Assembly: GCA_031761405.1 (NCBI GenBank)
Contig: JASEVX010000003.1
Span: 110,251,543-110,315,542 of the forward strand
Direction of reading: 5' to 3'
Source of the DNA: Serripes groenlandicus
Taxonomy: Eukaryota; Mollusca; Bivalvia; Cardiida; Cardiidae
Length of the DNA stretch: 64,000 bases
Shown piece by piece: positions 34,519 to 45,779 of the stretch (position 1 is its first letter; every line of letters starts with the position of its first letter). The translations under genes were made by a program, and so were the position numbers. The notes below the pieces were generated by a model that was not told the origin of the DNA, made no database searches, and saw nothing but the letters and a program-made list of their open reading frames with translations.

Positions 34519-34817
34519 AGGCGCTTTGGGTATTATATACGCGCAGAAAAAAGATATTATAGTCAAAGTTTTAAAACCGTTCAAAAATTGTCTTGAAATA
34601 TTAGAATCATAATTCTGGGATAAAATTAGTTTAATAGTTTCAATTTCAAGTACCATAAACATCTACTGGGTAGATATACATAGTAAGCCAAATTTTGTAC
34701 ATTTTCATGATTTTTAATTGACAGTTTCTTATTTTTTCTATAATATTAGCAATATTTGCAGAGCTTTCAACATTTCAAAATTTTGATCATGATCTGGAGT
34801 TCATGACCTTTAATGAC
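34519..34817 (+). mobile_element. Foldback repeat H, copy 1
   Basis: 'ttatagtcaaagttttaaaa', 'tattagaatcataattctgg' and 'gatctggagttcatgacctt' align with 42578-42937 and, reversed, with 44774-45120. The left terminus is decayed. Confidence 0.7.
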
Positions 34818-34988
34818 ACGTACGTGTGTCTATCTTGAATGTCCACGAATTGTAGTGAAAACAGGTTTTGTTATTATCACACTGATGGTGAACATGATAC
34901 GATAAAATGTTGAAGCAGATGATATTTCATTCTTGTTGATATCTACATCGTATATCTACCATTAAGTGTTTCCGTGTCCGATGTCGTT

Positions 34989-35134
34989 TATGTGTCCCAC
35001 ATAGAGCCGCATTCTGACGCACATACAGCAGACGACTTTTGACAAATAAGTTGCAAATGGAGAAATTGCTCATAAAGAGCATTTTTTCCCTTTTGTCACA
35101 ATGTTTTCAACTCTTGTCAATACTTTAAAAATGT
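34989..35134 (+). mobile_element. MITE family B, 3'-truncated
   Basis: 'tgtcccacatagagccgc' (left end without CCCTTT), hairpin GAAATTGCTCataaaGAGCATTTTT, then 'gtcacaatgttttcaactct'. It stops where the next family B copy begins. Confidence 0.7.
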
Positions 35135-35368
35135 TTAACCATTTCCCACATACAACAAGAACGCAACAGACGACGTCGAAGACTGCTTGCCAAAACTATG
35201 GAAACATATTAAATATTTAAATTAATGTATCTCTAGTGAATAGTGTTGGAAACGTTCTGATTAAGGCATGTGTTGCTCTTTGTGAGCAATTTCTTTTTTT
35301 GACAATTTTGTTAAGAGTTATTTGCTGTAAGCGCGTCAATATTCGTCTTCAAAATGGAAAAGTATTAA
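35135..35368 (-). mobile_element. MITE family B, TTAA both sides
   Basis: 234 bp with TTAA at 35135-35138 and 35365-35368. Ends CCATTTCCCACATACAACAA and ATGGAAAAGTA. It abuts the preceding truncated family B copy of opposite orientation. Confidence 0.82.
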
Positions 35369-36324
35369 ATGAGAAACCGTTAACGGACACATTATTTACA
35401 TTAAATCGATATGACAATCTTATATAATGACCCAAATGAGAACCAGTCTAGCCTAAGAACTTGTCATTTATGGACATTTCCATGACAATAACTTGACCCA
35501 AGGTTATTCTCTAAACAACGTGATGTCTTACCCGTCGATGTGCGAAGTTCTCTAATACACGTGGGAAAACACTCACGCCTTCCTGACGGAAACAAGATGA
35601 GAGGGTCAATGTGGGAAACGTTGTCCTTTTCAGAATTTACACATAGCTTAGACGATGTCACGCCAAAGTCACTAGAACATTATCTTACAACGGTTAATGA
35701 ATTATAGATCCGACAGAAAATCATTGTAGTGTTTAACAAAGTCAGGTTTAGTACGAAAAAAGTTTGACGAAGAGAAGCGAGTATCATGTAACAGATCGAT
35801 ACATAAAAAGCAGTGAAATTATTGACAATGAAAAATCACGTCCAGTTAAAAAACCTATTTGTTTCCAATAACAATTTCTTTATTTAAAATGCATGAGCTA
35901 TCTTTGACTTTAATTTGTACTTCTACTTAAAGTCCAATTCCCTCTTTGTGAATATATAATCGACATGAAAATAATAAATTAATACAGGAATATATCTTCA
36001 TATATGGATGAATGCAGTATTCTCATCGAATGCAGTATTCTCATCGAATCCTTCGACTAAACTTTAATCATGTTTCTCCTAATATAGACAAACAAAAGTA
36101 TAACTCTATTACGCTCGCATACTACAATAATTAGGTCACTCAATATCAGACATTTTAATATTGTTTACACTAAGAACATTTTACAGTGTGAAGGATAATC
36201 ATCGAATCTGAAATAATTTGTAAATGCATAGCAAAACCTTATAATCTTCAAACCATAACAAACAAGACCTGTTATGCTTTCCTCTACGCTAAGTATTATT
36301 CTTTTAAGGCAATTATGTATATTT
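35369..36324. other. No gene seen
   Basis: AT-rich DNA. A 17-bp phrase 'aatgcagtattctcatcg' is directly repeated at about 36011 and 36029. Confidence 0.45.
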
Positions 36325-36983
36325 GAGCCGTCCCGCGAGAAAACCAACATTATGGGCCCAGCGTAATGAATCGATCCAGATCAGCCTGCGCAGTCCGCGC
36401 AGGCTAATCCGGGCCGACACATTCCGTCTCAGGGGGATAGAGGTACAGCTAAGAACATCATGAAATTGACAATCTGAACGGAACGGATCGTGAGCGTGAC
36501 TGGAACGACGTTGGAACGCTTTAAGAGCGAAACGGAATTTTGCGATCTGAACGAAACAATCATAATGAATGGACTAGTTCAATCACATGAATGCTTCGCT
36601 CATTGAGCGGTTGCGACAATATACTTGATTATTCTTTTATAAAACTACTTTTGATCGAAAGAAAGCGTTCCCCGTGAGCGTAAAAAAGCATTCAAATTGA
36701 TCGGAACGAACAAAAGCAATCACAATGATTTGAACCACTGAATGCTTTAAAAGCGGATTGGAACGTGAGAACGGAGCGGAACTGAAGGAACGGAGCTGAG
36801 CGTGAACGATAAATTTGTAAATACCATGATGTTCTTAACTGTATAGATTAATGATTCTTGAAACAGAAAATCCACAGGAGGCGAAATCTGTTTGTCCGGG
36901 TTAGCCTGCGCGGCATGCTTAGGCGGGTCCGAGTGGATACTTTACGCAGAGTCCACTATGTTGGTTTTCTCGCGGGACGGCTC
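36325..36983 (-). mobile_element. MITE family A, split by a second MITE
   Basis: Perfect outer ends GAGCCGTCCCGCGAG and CTCGCGGGACGGCTC, with ATTT on both sides (36321-36324 and 36984-36987). The core runs 'gggggatagaggta', then 396 bp of another element, then resumes 'tatagattaatgattc'. Confidence 0.92.
36446..36841 (+). mobile_element. MITE family P, TA-flanked, nested in MITE-A
   Basis: Ends CAGCTAAGAACATCATG and CATGATGTTCTTAACTG are inverted repeats of 17 bp with one mismatch. TA precedes (36444-36445) and follows (36842-36843). TA duplication with CAGT-type ends fits the Tc1/mariner group. The interior has repeated 'gaacg' steps and no transposase frame. Confidence 0.9.
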
Positions 36984-37910
36984 ATTTATGGAAAGCAGAG
37001 ATTGTTCTCCGAAATATCTTAATTAGTTTACATGCACTTTCTCTCGGTAGTAATCCTTTTTAATAGGATGTATAAGACTTTTAACATATGTAGCTTTATA
37101 AAATAAAATCGTTAGTTTAATATTTATATTTGTCATTATGTTACATCATGTGGACCGAACCAAAGCTGAGACAGCGGAACAGTCATCGCTTGACGCCAGC
37201 GAATGTGAAACTTATTTTTGATTGGAAGTTTTTAAAGAACGAATATGACAGTTAGTAAAGTATTCTGCAGCTACCCCCGGGATACCATTCGTTTGAGCAT
37301 TTCATTCAGCCCCGTTGTGGCTTTTGTTTGATTGTGATATATGTGTGCTATTTGTCCAAAGGCCACAGATACTTATCGGGCAAAAGATAGAACCACATTA
37401 GGTTGTTGATAAATACTTTATATATGTATATTTGTCTTGCAATTATTGATTAAAATATTCATTAGTCATCAAATAACGATTAATGTCAGCTATAAGTTAG
37501 TTCTAGTCGACTGCCAATCACTAATACATTTACTATAGTTAACTGGTCCTGAGAAAGTTAATATAAAGAGTGAAAGGTGAATTTTAGTAATGATTTAAAC
37601 TAATCCTCGTTGTGCATATTAATGACACCTTCAGCAGTCTCCCAACTCCATCGCAGGATGTGTATTTTTATTTTCCAATCACCATCGGAAAGGACAATAA
37701 CTGCGCGATAAATTGTACTTATGAATTAAACAAAATAATTGCACATTTTCAGTTCAGTTCAAAACATGAAAATGACGCATTGTACATAGATACATCCAAA
37801 TTATAAAATGAAAATAATGATACTAATTACATCAGAAAATATGCTTCGACAGTCAGCTTTTCATCTTATTACTTATTTAACAAAATTGAACTGAACCTGA
37901 AATGACATTT
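36984..37910. other. No gene seen
   Basis: AT-rich DNA without recognised elements. The frame at 37612-37806 has no recognised domain. Confidence 0.45.
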
Positions 37911-38400
37911 GAGCCGTCCCTCGAGAAAACCAACATTTTGGACTCTGCGTAAAGCATCGACCCAGATCGGCCTAAGCATGCCGCGCAGGATAATCCGGAT
38001 AGACACTTTTCGCCTCCTGTGGATTTTCTGTTTCAGGAATAACTACTCTATACATATATCCCACTAAGACGGAATGTGTCGGCCGGATCAGTCTGCGCGG
38101 ACAGCGCAGGCTGATCTGGTCGATACATTACGCAGATGTCTATCGCCGCAGCCTCACGAGAAAACCAACATTTTGGACCCTGCGTGAAGTATCGACCCGT
38201 ATCAGCCTAAGCATGCCGCGCAGGATTACCGGGATAGACACTTTTCGCCTCCTATAGATTTTCCGTTTCAAGGATCATTTCTCATTTTCCCACTGAGACG
38301 GAATGTGTCGACCCGGATCAGTCTGTTCGGACTGCGCATGCTGATCTGTGTCGATACATTACGCATAGGCCATAATGTTGGTTTTCTCGCGGGACGGCTC
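37911..38400 (+). mobile_element. MITE family A, tandem dimer
   Basis: Unit 1 runs to about 38136 and unit 2 starts near 38154. They are joined by 'agatgtctatcgccgcagcc'. Outer ends GAGCCGTCCCTCGAG and CTCGCGGGACGGCTC; ATTT flanks both sides (37907-37910 and 38401-38404). Confidence 0.92.
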
Positions 38401-38404
38401 ATTT

Positions 38405-39099
38405 GTGGAAATATGTATTATCGTTATGGCTAGCATGTACTCTCATCAAAGTTTGTTAATAATTTAATAAAAATGCACATGTTGAGATAAGTGGCAAACA
38501 TTTTGGTGAAAATACAAGTTTGTCATAATAATATATATAATCGTACACAAGTCAAGTTCAGCTTAATTGTGTCAAGTAATACACATACTGTGTTTGTGTT
38601 GTTATGTAAGAACAAGGACACACTTTCATTTGTTTTTCAGACAACGTGGTATACTCCCAGGAATCTTTGCAGTGGCTATGCTCTTGTAATCAGACGAGGT
38701 AATTGCCATGGCCTTATGATACTCCATTACGGGATGACCATAATGTTTAAATTTAGAAAGTCTAAATACAAGGTATCCCTCTGGGCGCGTAAAAAACTTT
38801 CCGGAAAAAAATATCTTTACAAAAATGACAAATTAATATGGCAATTCCTTTCTTTCTAATAACTTTAAATCACAATAACTTTACTTTTTAAGTGTGTTTT
38901 TATTCCGTTAGACGTTTTTTTTTAAATATAATAACCGCCTGTTCATATTTGTATCCATCAGTTAAATTGGACAGACTGGCGAACGTAGGTGTTGTTATGT
39001 TCTGATGAAATGCAAACCGTTACATTTGAGAGGCTTCTAGCAATTAGCGGGTATTATTGGCTCTGAATAACGGGGTCAATTGGCGTAAAACTAGTGGGA
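38405..39099. other. No gene confirmed; one possible exon-like stretch
   Basis: A frame at 38491-38859 spans a 58-base piece with an acceptor-like 'tttgtttttcag' just before 38641 and a donor-like 'gaggtaattg' after it. Nothing in the translation is recognised, so I list it as a possibility only. Confidence 0.25.
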
Positions 39100-39312
39100 T
39101 TAACCCTTTCAGCGCCGAATTGTTTAAAGAAGACTCTTCCATGTTCAAAATCGGGTGTGTCCATTTCTTAATTAATGAAAGTTTTGGACTATTTTGGTAA
39201 CTAAAAGGCAAATAATGCTGATTTCAGGTGAGACAGCTCGACACGAGCTGTCTCACCTGAATCTGCATTGTTTGCAAATTCTCAATATTGCCTGTGGCGC
39301 TGAAAGAGTTAA
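39100..39312 (+). mobile_element. MITE family C copy 2, TTAA both sides
   Basis: TTAA at 39100-39103 and 39309-39312. Ends CCCTTTCAGCGCCGAATTG and GTGGCGCTGAAAGAG. The centre holds a perfect hairpin, arm TTCAGGTGAGACAGCTCG, loop ACA (39223-39261). The shared TTAA plus CCCTTTC start suggests relation to family B. Confidence 0.92.
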
Positions 39313-39423
39313 CTCTTCTATTTATTTACAAAAGTATGCATTTAGGTCTATGTAAATATATGGACGGATGGTGAAACTAAGACCCGAATCGATAGACGTG
39401 GGGGCATTTATTGCCTGTTACAG

Positions 39424-39520
39424 GTGTATCCGCCGTGTTCGAGTGGCTAGCTAGGAGATTTTGTTATAGGGCGTCCCGGATTAGATCTCCGATCGCATAG
39501 TCTGTTTGCCACATCTCCTA
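39424..39520 (+). mobile_element. SINE head fragment
   Basis: 'atccgccgtgttcgagtggc' resembles a Ser-type A box region; the B box (ggattagatctccga) is decayed and the body soon becomes unrecognisable. Confidence 0.45.
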
Positions 39521-40670
39521 ACTGGTGCGAGGCATATGCCGTAACTACATGTAAGAAATGGTGTGACACCAACAGATCGTGAATATTTGTTTTATCGCTG
39601 CTGTGACATAACGAATAAAAGGTTGAAAAATTGGAGTACATATACAATTATATGCATACATAAAATAATATATTTCCCTTTTCCCCAATCCAAAACTAGC
39701 GCTTGAACATTCATCGATGAAATAGGAAATGCTAATTCACTGTGTTCAGATATCAATAATGTATGCTATATGGCATACATGGTTCTCGAATATTTTGTAA
39801 TACAAGTTATTACATACATGCACAGTTACAGGCGCGAATACGTGCAGAATGTTATGCATCACGTATTTTAAAAATACCACTACTAGGACATACATGGGTC
39901 AAAAACATGGTAATGTGACGTCATTGAAATATGATGGCACGTCAATTAAAATGCGGTAGTATGACGTAATTAACAAGCCATACATTTTGTTCAATGCTTA
40001 TTTTGTGTATTTGCGACCTATTACTTTTTTGTGCTGGCTTCAATTTGTTATAAAAACATTTACATTTCAATAAGATATCAAATATTTTTCAGAATTCCCA
40101 CTCGCTGGAAGCGACTGTTCCGAAATAAGCGTTAGTCTTTGGATACGTCTAGAACTGTCTACTGCTTTGTCGATGGCAGTATTGACATTTCATTGTGTTC
40201 ACTGTATTTCGGGAAACTAATCCTGCTTCGGTCTCGACAAGATATCTTACTTACCAATATTTGATCAGACTATCATACATGCTTTTTGACATTGCAAGAT
40301 TTTCAAAAGACGCCATTGTTTAGACTGTGTATGATGAGCAGACTGATTTTGATTTTCATAGGGCTGAGAATCTGTTGTAAGATTGTATTTTCTTCCGCCA
40401 TAGTATAAGATACTGTTTATATCCCTGTATTGTCTGACACATGCTAACATCGGAATATTTGCATTGCAATCAATGCATAGACAAACTGTTGACTTGTCTT
40501 CGTGCTATGTTTCAAAGAAGTCGCCACTCAGAGAAAAATCCAATAGAGGAAGCAAATACATCGGCTGTAACTTTAATTCCGAAACGTTCGCGGTGAAACA
40601 ACCTTTGACTGCGAATCCATGTACTCAAAAGTAAGTCGTTAGGGTACTTCCGTCAAATATTCGTATATAT
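39521..40670. other. No gene seen
   Basis: AT-rich DNA without recognised repeats. The minus-strand frame near 40265-40450 has no recognised content. Confidence 0.45.
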
Positions 40671-40916
40671 CGAGGGCTTGGCGTGAAACGGTTGTAACTT
40701 AAATTGGTATTTTTTTACCAAGGTTAATCACCTCGCCATAAAGTCTTTATAAGCGTTAAATAATTTTACTTGGTAAACAATGGAAATTTAGGTGCCATTG
40801 CTCGTTCTGAGCAATGGCACCTAAATTTGCATTGTTTACAAAGGGGTCAAAATTGCCCCTAAACCAGGGTTTTAAAAATAGGTTTTTAGTTACAACCGTT
40901 TCACGCCAAGCCCTCG
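40671..40916 (+). mobile_element. MITE family D copy 2 (246 bp)
   Basis: Same 30-bp ends as copy 1. The central hairpin is perfect here: arm AAATTTAGGTGCCATTGCTC, loop GTTCT, giving 20 pairs. ATAT lies on both sides (40667-40670 and 40917-40920). The close match to the copy at 29173-29419 suggests fairly recent activity. Confidence 0.93.
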
Positions 40917-40958
40917 ATATGTTCGCAAGTTATCGTTTTACAAGATGCATGTATAATT

Positions 40959-41688
40959 GAGCCGTCCCGCGAGAAAACCAACATTGTGGACTCTGCGTTA
41001 AGTATCGACCCGGATCAGCCTAAGCATGCCGCACAGGCTTACTCGGATAGACACATTTCGCCTCCTGTGGTTTTTCTGTTTCAGGAATAACTACTCTATA
41101 CATATATCCCACTAAGACGGAATGTGTCGGCCGGATCAGTCTGCGCGGACAGCGCAGGCTGATCTGGTCGATACATTACGCAGATGTCTATCGCCGCAGC
41201 CTCACGAGAAAACCAACATTGTGGTCTCTGCGTAAAGTATCGACCCGGATCAGCCTAAGCATGCCGCACAGGCTTACTCGGATAGACACATTTCGCCTCC
41301 TGTGGATTTTCTGTTTCAGGAATAACTACTCTATACATATATCCCACTAAGACGGAATGTGTCGGCCGGATCAGTCTGCGAGGACAGCGCAGGCTGATCT
41401 GGTCGATACATTACGCAGATGTTTATCGCCGCAGCCTCACGAGAAAATCAACATTGTGGACTCTGCGTTAAGTATCGACCCGGATCAGCCTAAGCATGCC
41501 GCGCAGACTAACCCGGACCGACACTTTTCGCCTCCTGTTGATTTTCTGTTTCAGGAATCATTACTCTATACCTATATCCCCCCTGAGACGGAATGTGTCG
41601 GCCCGGATCAGCCTGTGTGGATTGCGCAGGCTGATCTGGGACGATACATTACGCAGAGTCCATGATGTTGGTTTTCGTGGAACGGCTC
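40959..41688 (+). mobile_element. MITE family A, tandem trimer
   Basis: Three A units (about 40959-41183, 41202-41419, 41438-41688) are joined by two copies of the junction 'agatgtctatcgccgcagcc' (the second with one change). Units 1 and 2 are nearly identical. Only the outermost ends have the GAGCCG and CGGCTC termini. Confidence 0.93.
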
Positions 41689-42128
41689 ATATGTATACGT
41701 AATAGACTTTGTCTATGTCATGTCTTAGATGTAGCGTGGTGTGATGGAACTATAGGTTCATGTACATAGCAATACGGTCACGAAAGTATCGTAGCTTACA
41801 TACCTACTTTCGAGTCAGTGGTCCGAATAATATATAATTATTCTATACCTAATTTATACGTCCAATCGTAGACGCTCATTCGAATCATGTGACCGTACAA
41901 TATATTTCCGTATCGGGACGCACGCGCGTACAAAATAACCCGTATTTTTTTCGTATTGTACGATTCACAGGTCCCATGTTAAACCTATGATAAAGACCGA
42001 AACACGTGAAAAGGTTCCGAATGAAAGTCTGAATCGACAGGCGCTCTAGATAAAGCGTTACGATAAAGCTCCTGTTGTCACCGGCTCATTATTGTCGTTT
42101 GCAAACAAGGAGTAACACTGAAACTAAA
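41689..42128. other. Region upstream of short ORF; possible promoter
   Basis: Contains 'gtacaatatatttccgtatc' (near 41897), similar to the arms of the palindrome at 42269-42417, and a GC-rich patch 'gggacgcacgcgcgtac'. It could be the 5' flank of the ORF that follows. No core promoter is identified. Confidence 0.3.
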
Positions 42129-42254
42129 ATGTTATCCGATTCTGAAATAGATGACTTTGTAATTGAACAGAAACCAAAAAACACTGTGAAAAAACCTAAA
42201 AGTGATGTAGGAATATTCAAAAGGTGGTTAGCGCAGGAAAAAGTCGAGGTATAG
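42129..42254 (+). CDS. Short ORF, Crypton/DUF3504-like N-terminus (tentative)
   Basis: A 41-residue frame starts ATG TTA TCC GAT and ends TAG at 42252-42254. It begins MLSDSEIDDFVIEQ, has a Lys-rich middle (NTVKKPKSD), and ends GIFKRWLAQEKVEV. An acidic start, then 'NT-KK--SD---F-RW' resembles the N-terminus of tyrosine-recombinase-related proteins (Crypton-derived, DUF3504-type) common in molluscs. Those are several hundred residues long, so this would be a first exon or a truncated relic. 'gag|gtatag' at its end could serve as a splice donor, removing the stop. No downstream exon is found in the window. A near-perfect palindrome begins 15 bases further on. Family placement is from memory of motif order and is uncertain. 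Confidence 0.35.
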   Translation: MLSDSEIDDFVIEQKPKNTVKKPKSDVGIFKRWLAQEKVEV

Positions 42255-42268
42255 AATAAAAAGATCAT

Positions 42269-42417
42269 TTAACAGTGTTCTGTACAATACGGAATATATT
42301 TGGACTCGTACACAGCTTGGAAAATCATATTGGACTCGCCTAGCGGCTCGTCCAATATGATTTTCCAAGCTGTGTACTCGTCCAAATATATATCCGTATT
42401 GTACAGAACACTGTTAA
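42269..42417 (+). mobile_element. Near-perfect palindrome G, TTAA-flanked
   Basis: TTAA at both ends (42269-42272 and 42414-42417). The arm starts CAGTGTTCTGTACAATACGG and continues through 'ggactcg ... cacagcttggaaaatcat' to a short centre at 'gactcgcctagcggctcgtc'. Almost the whole 149 bp pairs with itself, a hallmark of foldback elements. The 13-mer TTAACAGTGTTCT recurs near 42496. Confidence 0.88.
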
Positions 42418-42577
42418 ATAACCTATAAGTATTCAGGTATCCGCATTCAATTGATTTAAGCAACACGTTTGCTCTCCAAAAGGGCTATTTAAAGTTAACA
42501 GTGTTCTCAATCGGTTGTCCAAAACGTTTACTTCCAAAGTTTAATCTGCAACATGCTGATGATTATCATATGTGAAA

Positions 42578-42937
42578 AGGTGCTGAACTCAAGAAAATAT
42601 GTATTATAGTCAAAGTTTTGAAACTGTTCAAAAGTTGTCTTGGAATATTAGAATCATAATTCTGGAATAAACTAAGTTATAATTTCACTTATAAGTACCC
42701 TAAACATCTTAATTGTGATAATTTATGCTTCATTTTTACTGGGTAGACATATAAAGTAAGCTAAATTCTCTAAATTTTGTACATATTTTTCATGACTTTC
42801 AATTGACATTTTTTCAATATATACTGTCAAAGTATTTTTGAACTACTTATTACTTACTTACATGTAGTCACTTTTAGCAATATTTGCAAAAGTTTCAACA
42901 TTTCAACATTTTGATCACTATCTGGAGTTCAGCACCT
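42578..42937 (+). mobile_element. Foldback repeat H, copy 2
   Basis: Ends AGGTGCTGAACTC and GAGTTCAGCACCT are inverted. The interior matches 34519-34817. A short AT repeat follows the right end. Confidence 0.82.
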
Positions 42938-44088
42938 ATATATATATATATAGATTAAACAGATAATCGTACAACATTTATTAATGTTTGATCTTTACAC
43001 TATGGTAATAACTTAAAGTCTAATGCTACCTCAACATTCTTAGATAAAGCTTTAAGAGTTTGTACTTTGAACTATGTACATTGTATCATGTTTCGTTTTA
43101 AATCTTGAACGTAATGAATACAGAAAGAACGGTAACATTTATGTATACATCGTATTATATTAAAGCACATTTAATCCAATGTGGGTTGATTTTATTACCA
43201 GAATGCTTCATAAACAGCTTGTTTTTATCTCCGGATATATAGGAATACGCTTTGGCCGAGTCCTTGGCGCTGGAGATGTAAGACCGGGACCTCCCGTATA
43301 CAATTCCATGCATAGTTAGGATTCCAAGATCTAAAGATTGTATTCAAATATTTAGGCCACCGGCTCATTAAATAAAAAATACATATATAAATTACTACTG
43401 GTAAGTTGCCCTGGGGTAACAGGTTGATATACTGTCGACGTTATAAAACATAAATATGGATGAAAGAGACGAACACCCTATGAATAAACAGTTATTCCCA
43501 ACTGAAAATATGCGGAAAAATGACTAGAGGCCGCACTTATTCCAGCAAACAAGTAAAATGGCGCCGGTTTCAGGCAACGTAATAGTATACTCGGATTTAT
43601 TAAAGCTCAATCAGCGTCTAGATATTAACCCTATCTTGATAATTTACTAAAATTTCCATGTGTTTTCAATTCATCAGATTTGTAGCAAAGCATCATAAAC
43701 AGAGTATAATCAACTATCGCAATATAACAATAAAATGGAAAACTACTTTTGTTTACTTTGTGTTATCTCAGATCAGCATACTATATATAAATCTTCAAAT
43801 GTATAAATGAGCCATAGTCTGGCACAAACCAGGTTAGCGTATTTATGAATAGTGTTAATTAATATATGTTAACGCATCCATGCAAACTGATCCAAAAGGG
43901 ACCATGTGTGACGCAAGTGACCTGAACCCATGACTGAACGTTTGGGACATAGTTATGAACAGTGGCAGAGCGCATGGTGTTTCATTTGTACATACAAGCG
44001 TAAAGCTGGTTCTCGTAGAGAATGACTTGAACGACACGAATGTCCAGGCTATTAGCAGTATCATTAACTGTGTAATCTGTAAGTAATT
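42938..44088. other. No gene seen
   Basis: AT-rich DNA. A weak tRNA-like phrase (ctttggccgagtccttggcg) near 43251 may be an old SINE head. The minus-strand frame at 43855-44100 has no recognised domain. Confidence 0.4.
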
Positions 44089-44306
44089 GAGCCGATCCAC
44101 GAGAATACCATCATTATGGACTATGCGTAAAGATCAGCCTAAGCATACCGCGCAGTCTTATCCGGGCCGATACATTCCGTAACATGGGGATAGAAGTATA
44201 GACTAATGATATCTTAAACAGGATTAGCCTGTGCGGCATGCTTAGGATGATCCGGGTCTATACTTTACGCATAGTTCACAATGATGGTTTTATCTCGGAA
44301 CGGCTC
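44089..44306 (-). mobile_element. MITE family A, diverged and shortened
   Basis: Ends GAGCCGATCCACGAGAATAC and TTATCTCGGAACGGCTC. The middle is deleted after 'aatgatatcttaaacagg', and several core positions are changed. Confidence 0.8.
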
Positions 44307-44773
44307 ATATATGGAATTTTGAAAGTTTAAAAGTCAAAAGGTATAAAAGTGACCCTCTGCTTACTCACCCTAAAGGAACCAGATTCGATCGGTTACCAAA
44401 TCATCGAAAAAGGTGCGTGTACTGCAAAATTAAAGGAACGTAAATTACGAGATTTGCAGAATTTTGAAAGTAGAGAGCAATTACGAAACCTGGAGTAATA
44501 TGGCAACAACATTCATAATGGAACAGCAAATTATCTAAATAGTATTACTCACAAAATGGTAATACACTAAGTATCTGCATGCATGCACAAGAAAATGAAA
44601 GGATATCGATTATTAGGAAAAGCTATTAAATGGCATTGACAAAATAATGTGCATGTCGTTCCTTGTATCTGACTTTTGCTATTTTCAGATCGTTCACCTA
44701 TAGTTATTAATTATTAAAATAAAAAACAATATAGAACAAAGGGAATGTGCAGTGATCCGCTCATATTCTTTAA

Positions 44774-45120
44774 AGGTGGTGAACTCCAGATGGAGATCAA
44801 AATTTTGAAATGTTGAAACTTCTGCAAATAATGCTTATTAAGACAACAAAGAAAGTAATAAATAGTTGTAAACAAATTTGGAAGAAAATGTTGAAAAACA
44901 CTCGATTGAAAGTCCTGAAAATGTACAAAATATAGCTAACTTAGTATGTCTACCCAGTAAAAATTAAACATGAACGATCAATTTTTAGATGTTTATTGTA
45001 CTGGAAAGTGAAATTACACATTTAATTATATCCCAGAATTAGGATTCTAATATTTAACGACAACCTTTGAACAGTTTTAAAACTTTGACTTTAGTATCTA
45101 TCATCTGGTGTTCAGCACCT
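44774..45120 (-). mobile_element. Foldback repeat H, copy 3
   Basis: Ends AGGTGGTGAACTCCAGAT and ATCTGGTGTTCAGCACCT; TA plus AA/TT at both edges would suit a TA target. The interior is the reverse of 42578-42937. Confidence 0.82.
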
Positions 45121-45779
45121 TTACACTGAAATAAACTGCATCTTATAAAGATTAAATTTTTATTCAAATCACCATGTTTTGCATATTTATTGGCATTCAG
45201 CAATATCATTGCATTTTGTCATTTACAAAACCATCATAAGTTTGCCATTGGCAGACATTACCTGTTACTTTGACAGATTTTGAGGGTAAATAATAAACTG
45301 AACGCCTCGTTCGGGTAACTGTTTCAAATTGAACAAAAAACAGTTTTAAGGTAACAAACTCCTTTCGGTGTATAATAATTTTTATATTTGGTACCCTAAC
45401 ACAGAGGCTGACAGATAGTTGAAAAATACACGCTAAATAGCCTTTAAACCCAATTTCATATATTTAATACAGTCATACATATTGTTTTTACGGACTATTT
45501 CGCTGCGGATAATTCAGTTTTTGTTTGGCTCATTCATATCATGCTTTTCGAAAAGTCGATTTACGGCTGCAAACAAGCCGCACTCAACTGTATAAAACCG
45601 CTACAGCCGAGTTTTGATTGGTTTGCCATCTGGTTTACAATGATTTCATTGGTTCGACCTAATAACGTAAATCCATATGCTTGAATTAATGACTCAAAAG
45701 AGTTCCATTGAGTGATACACTCTCTGAACTATGATTGACCTCAATGTCAGACTTGTGAAATACCGTCGACCATGCTGCG
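45121..45779. other. No gene seen
   Basis: AT-rich DNA without recognised elements. Confidence 0.4.

Noticed and set aside
38641..38698. Possible 58-base exon between acceptor-like and donor-like sites
   Set aside because: Splice-like signals of this strength are expected by chance in 64 kb, and the peptide shows nothing recognisable.
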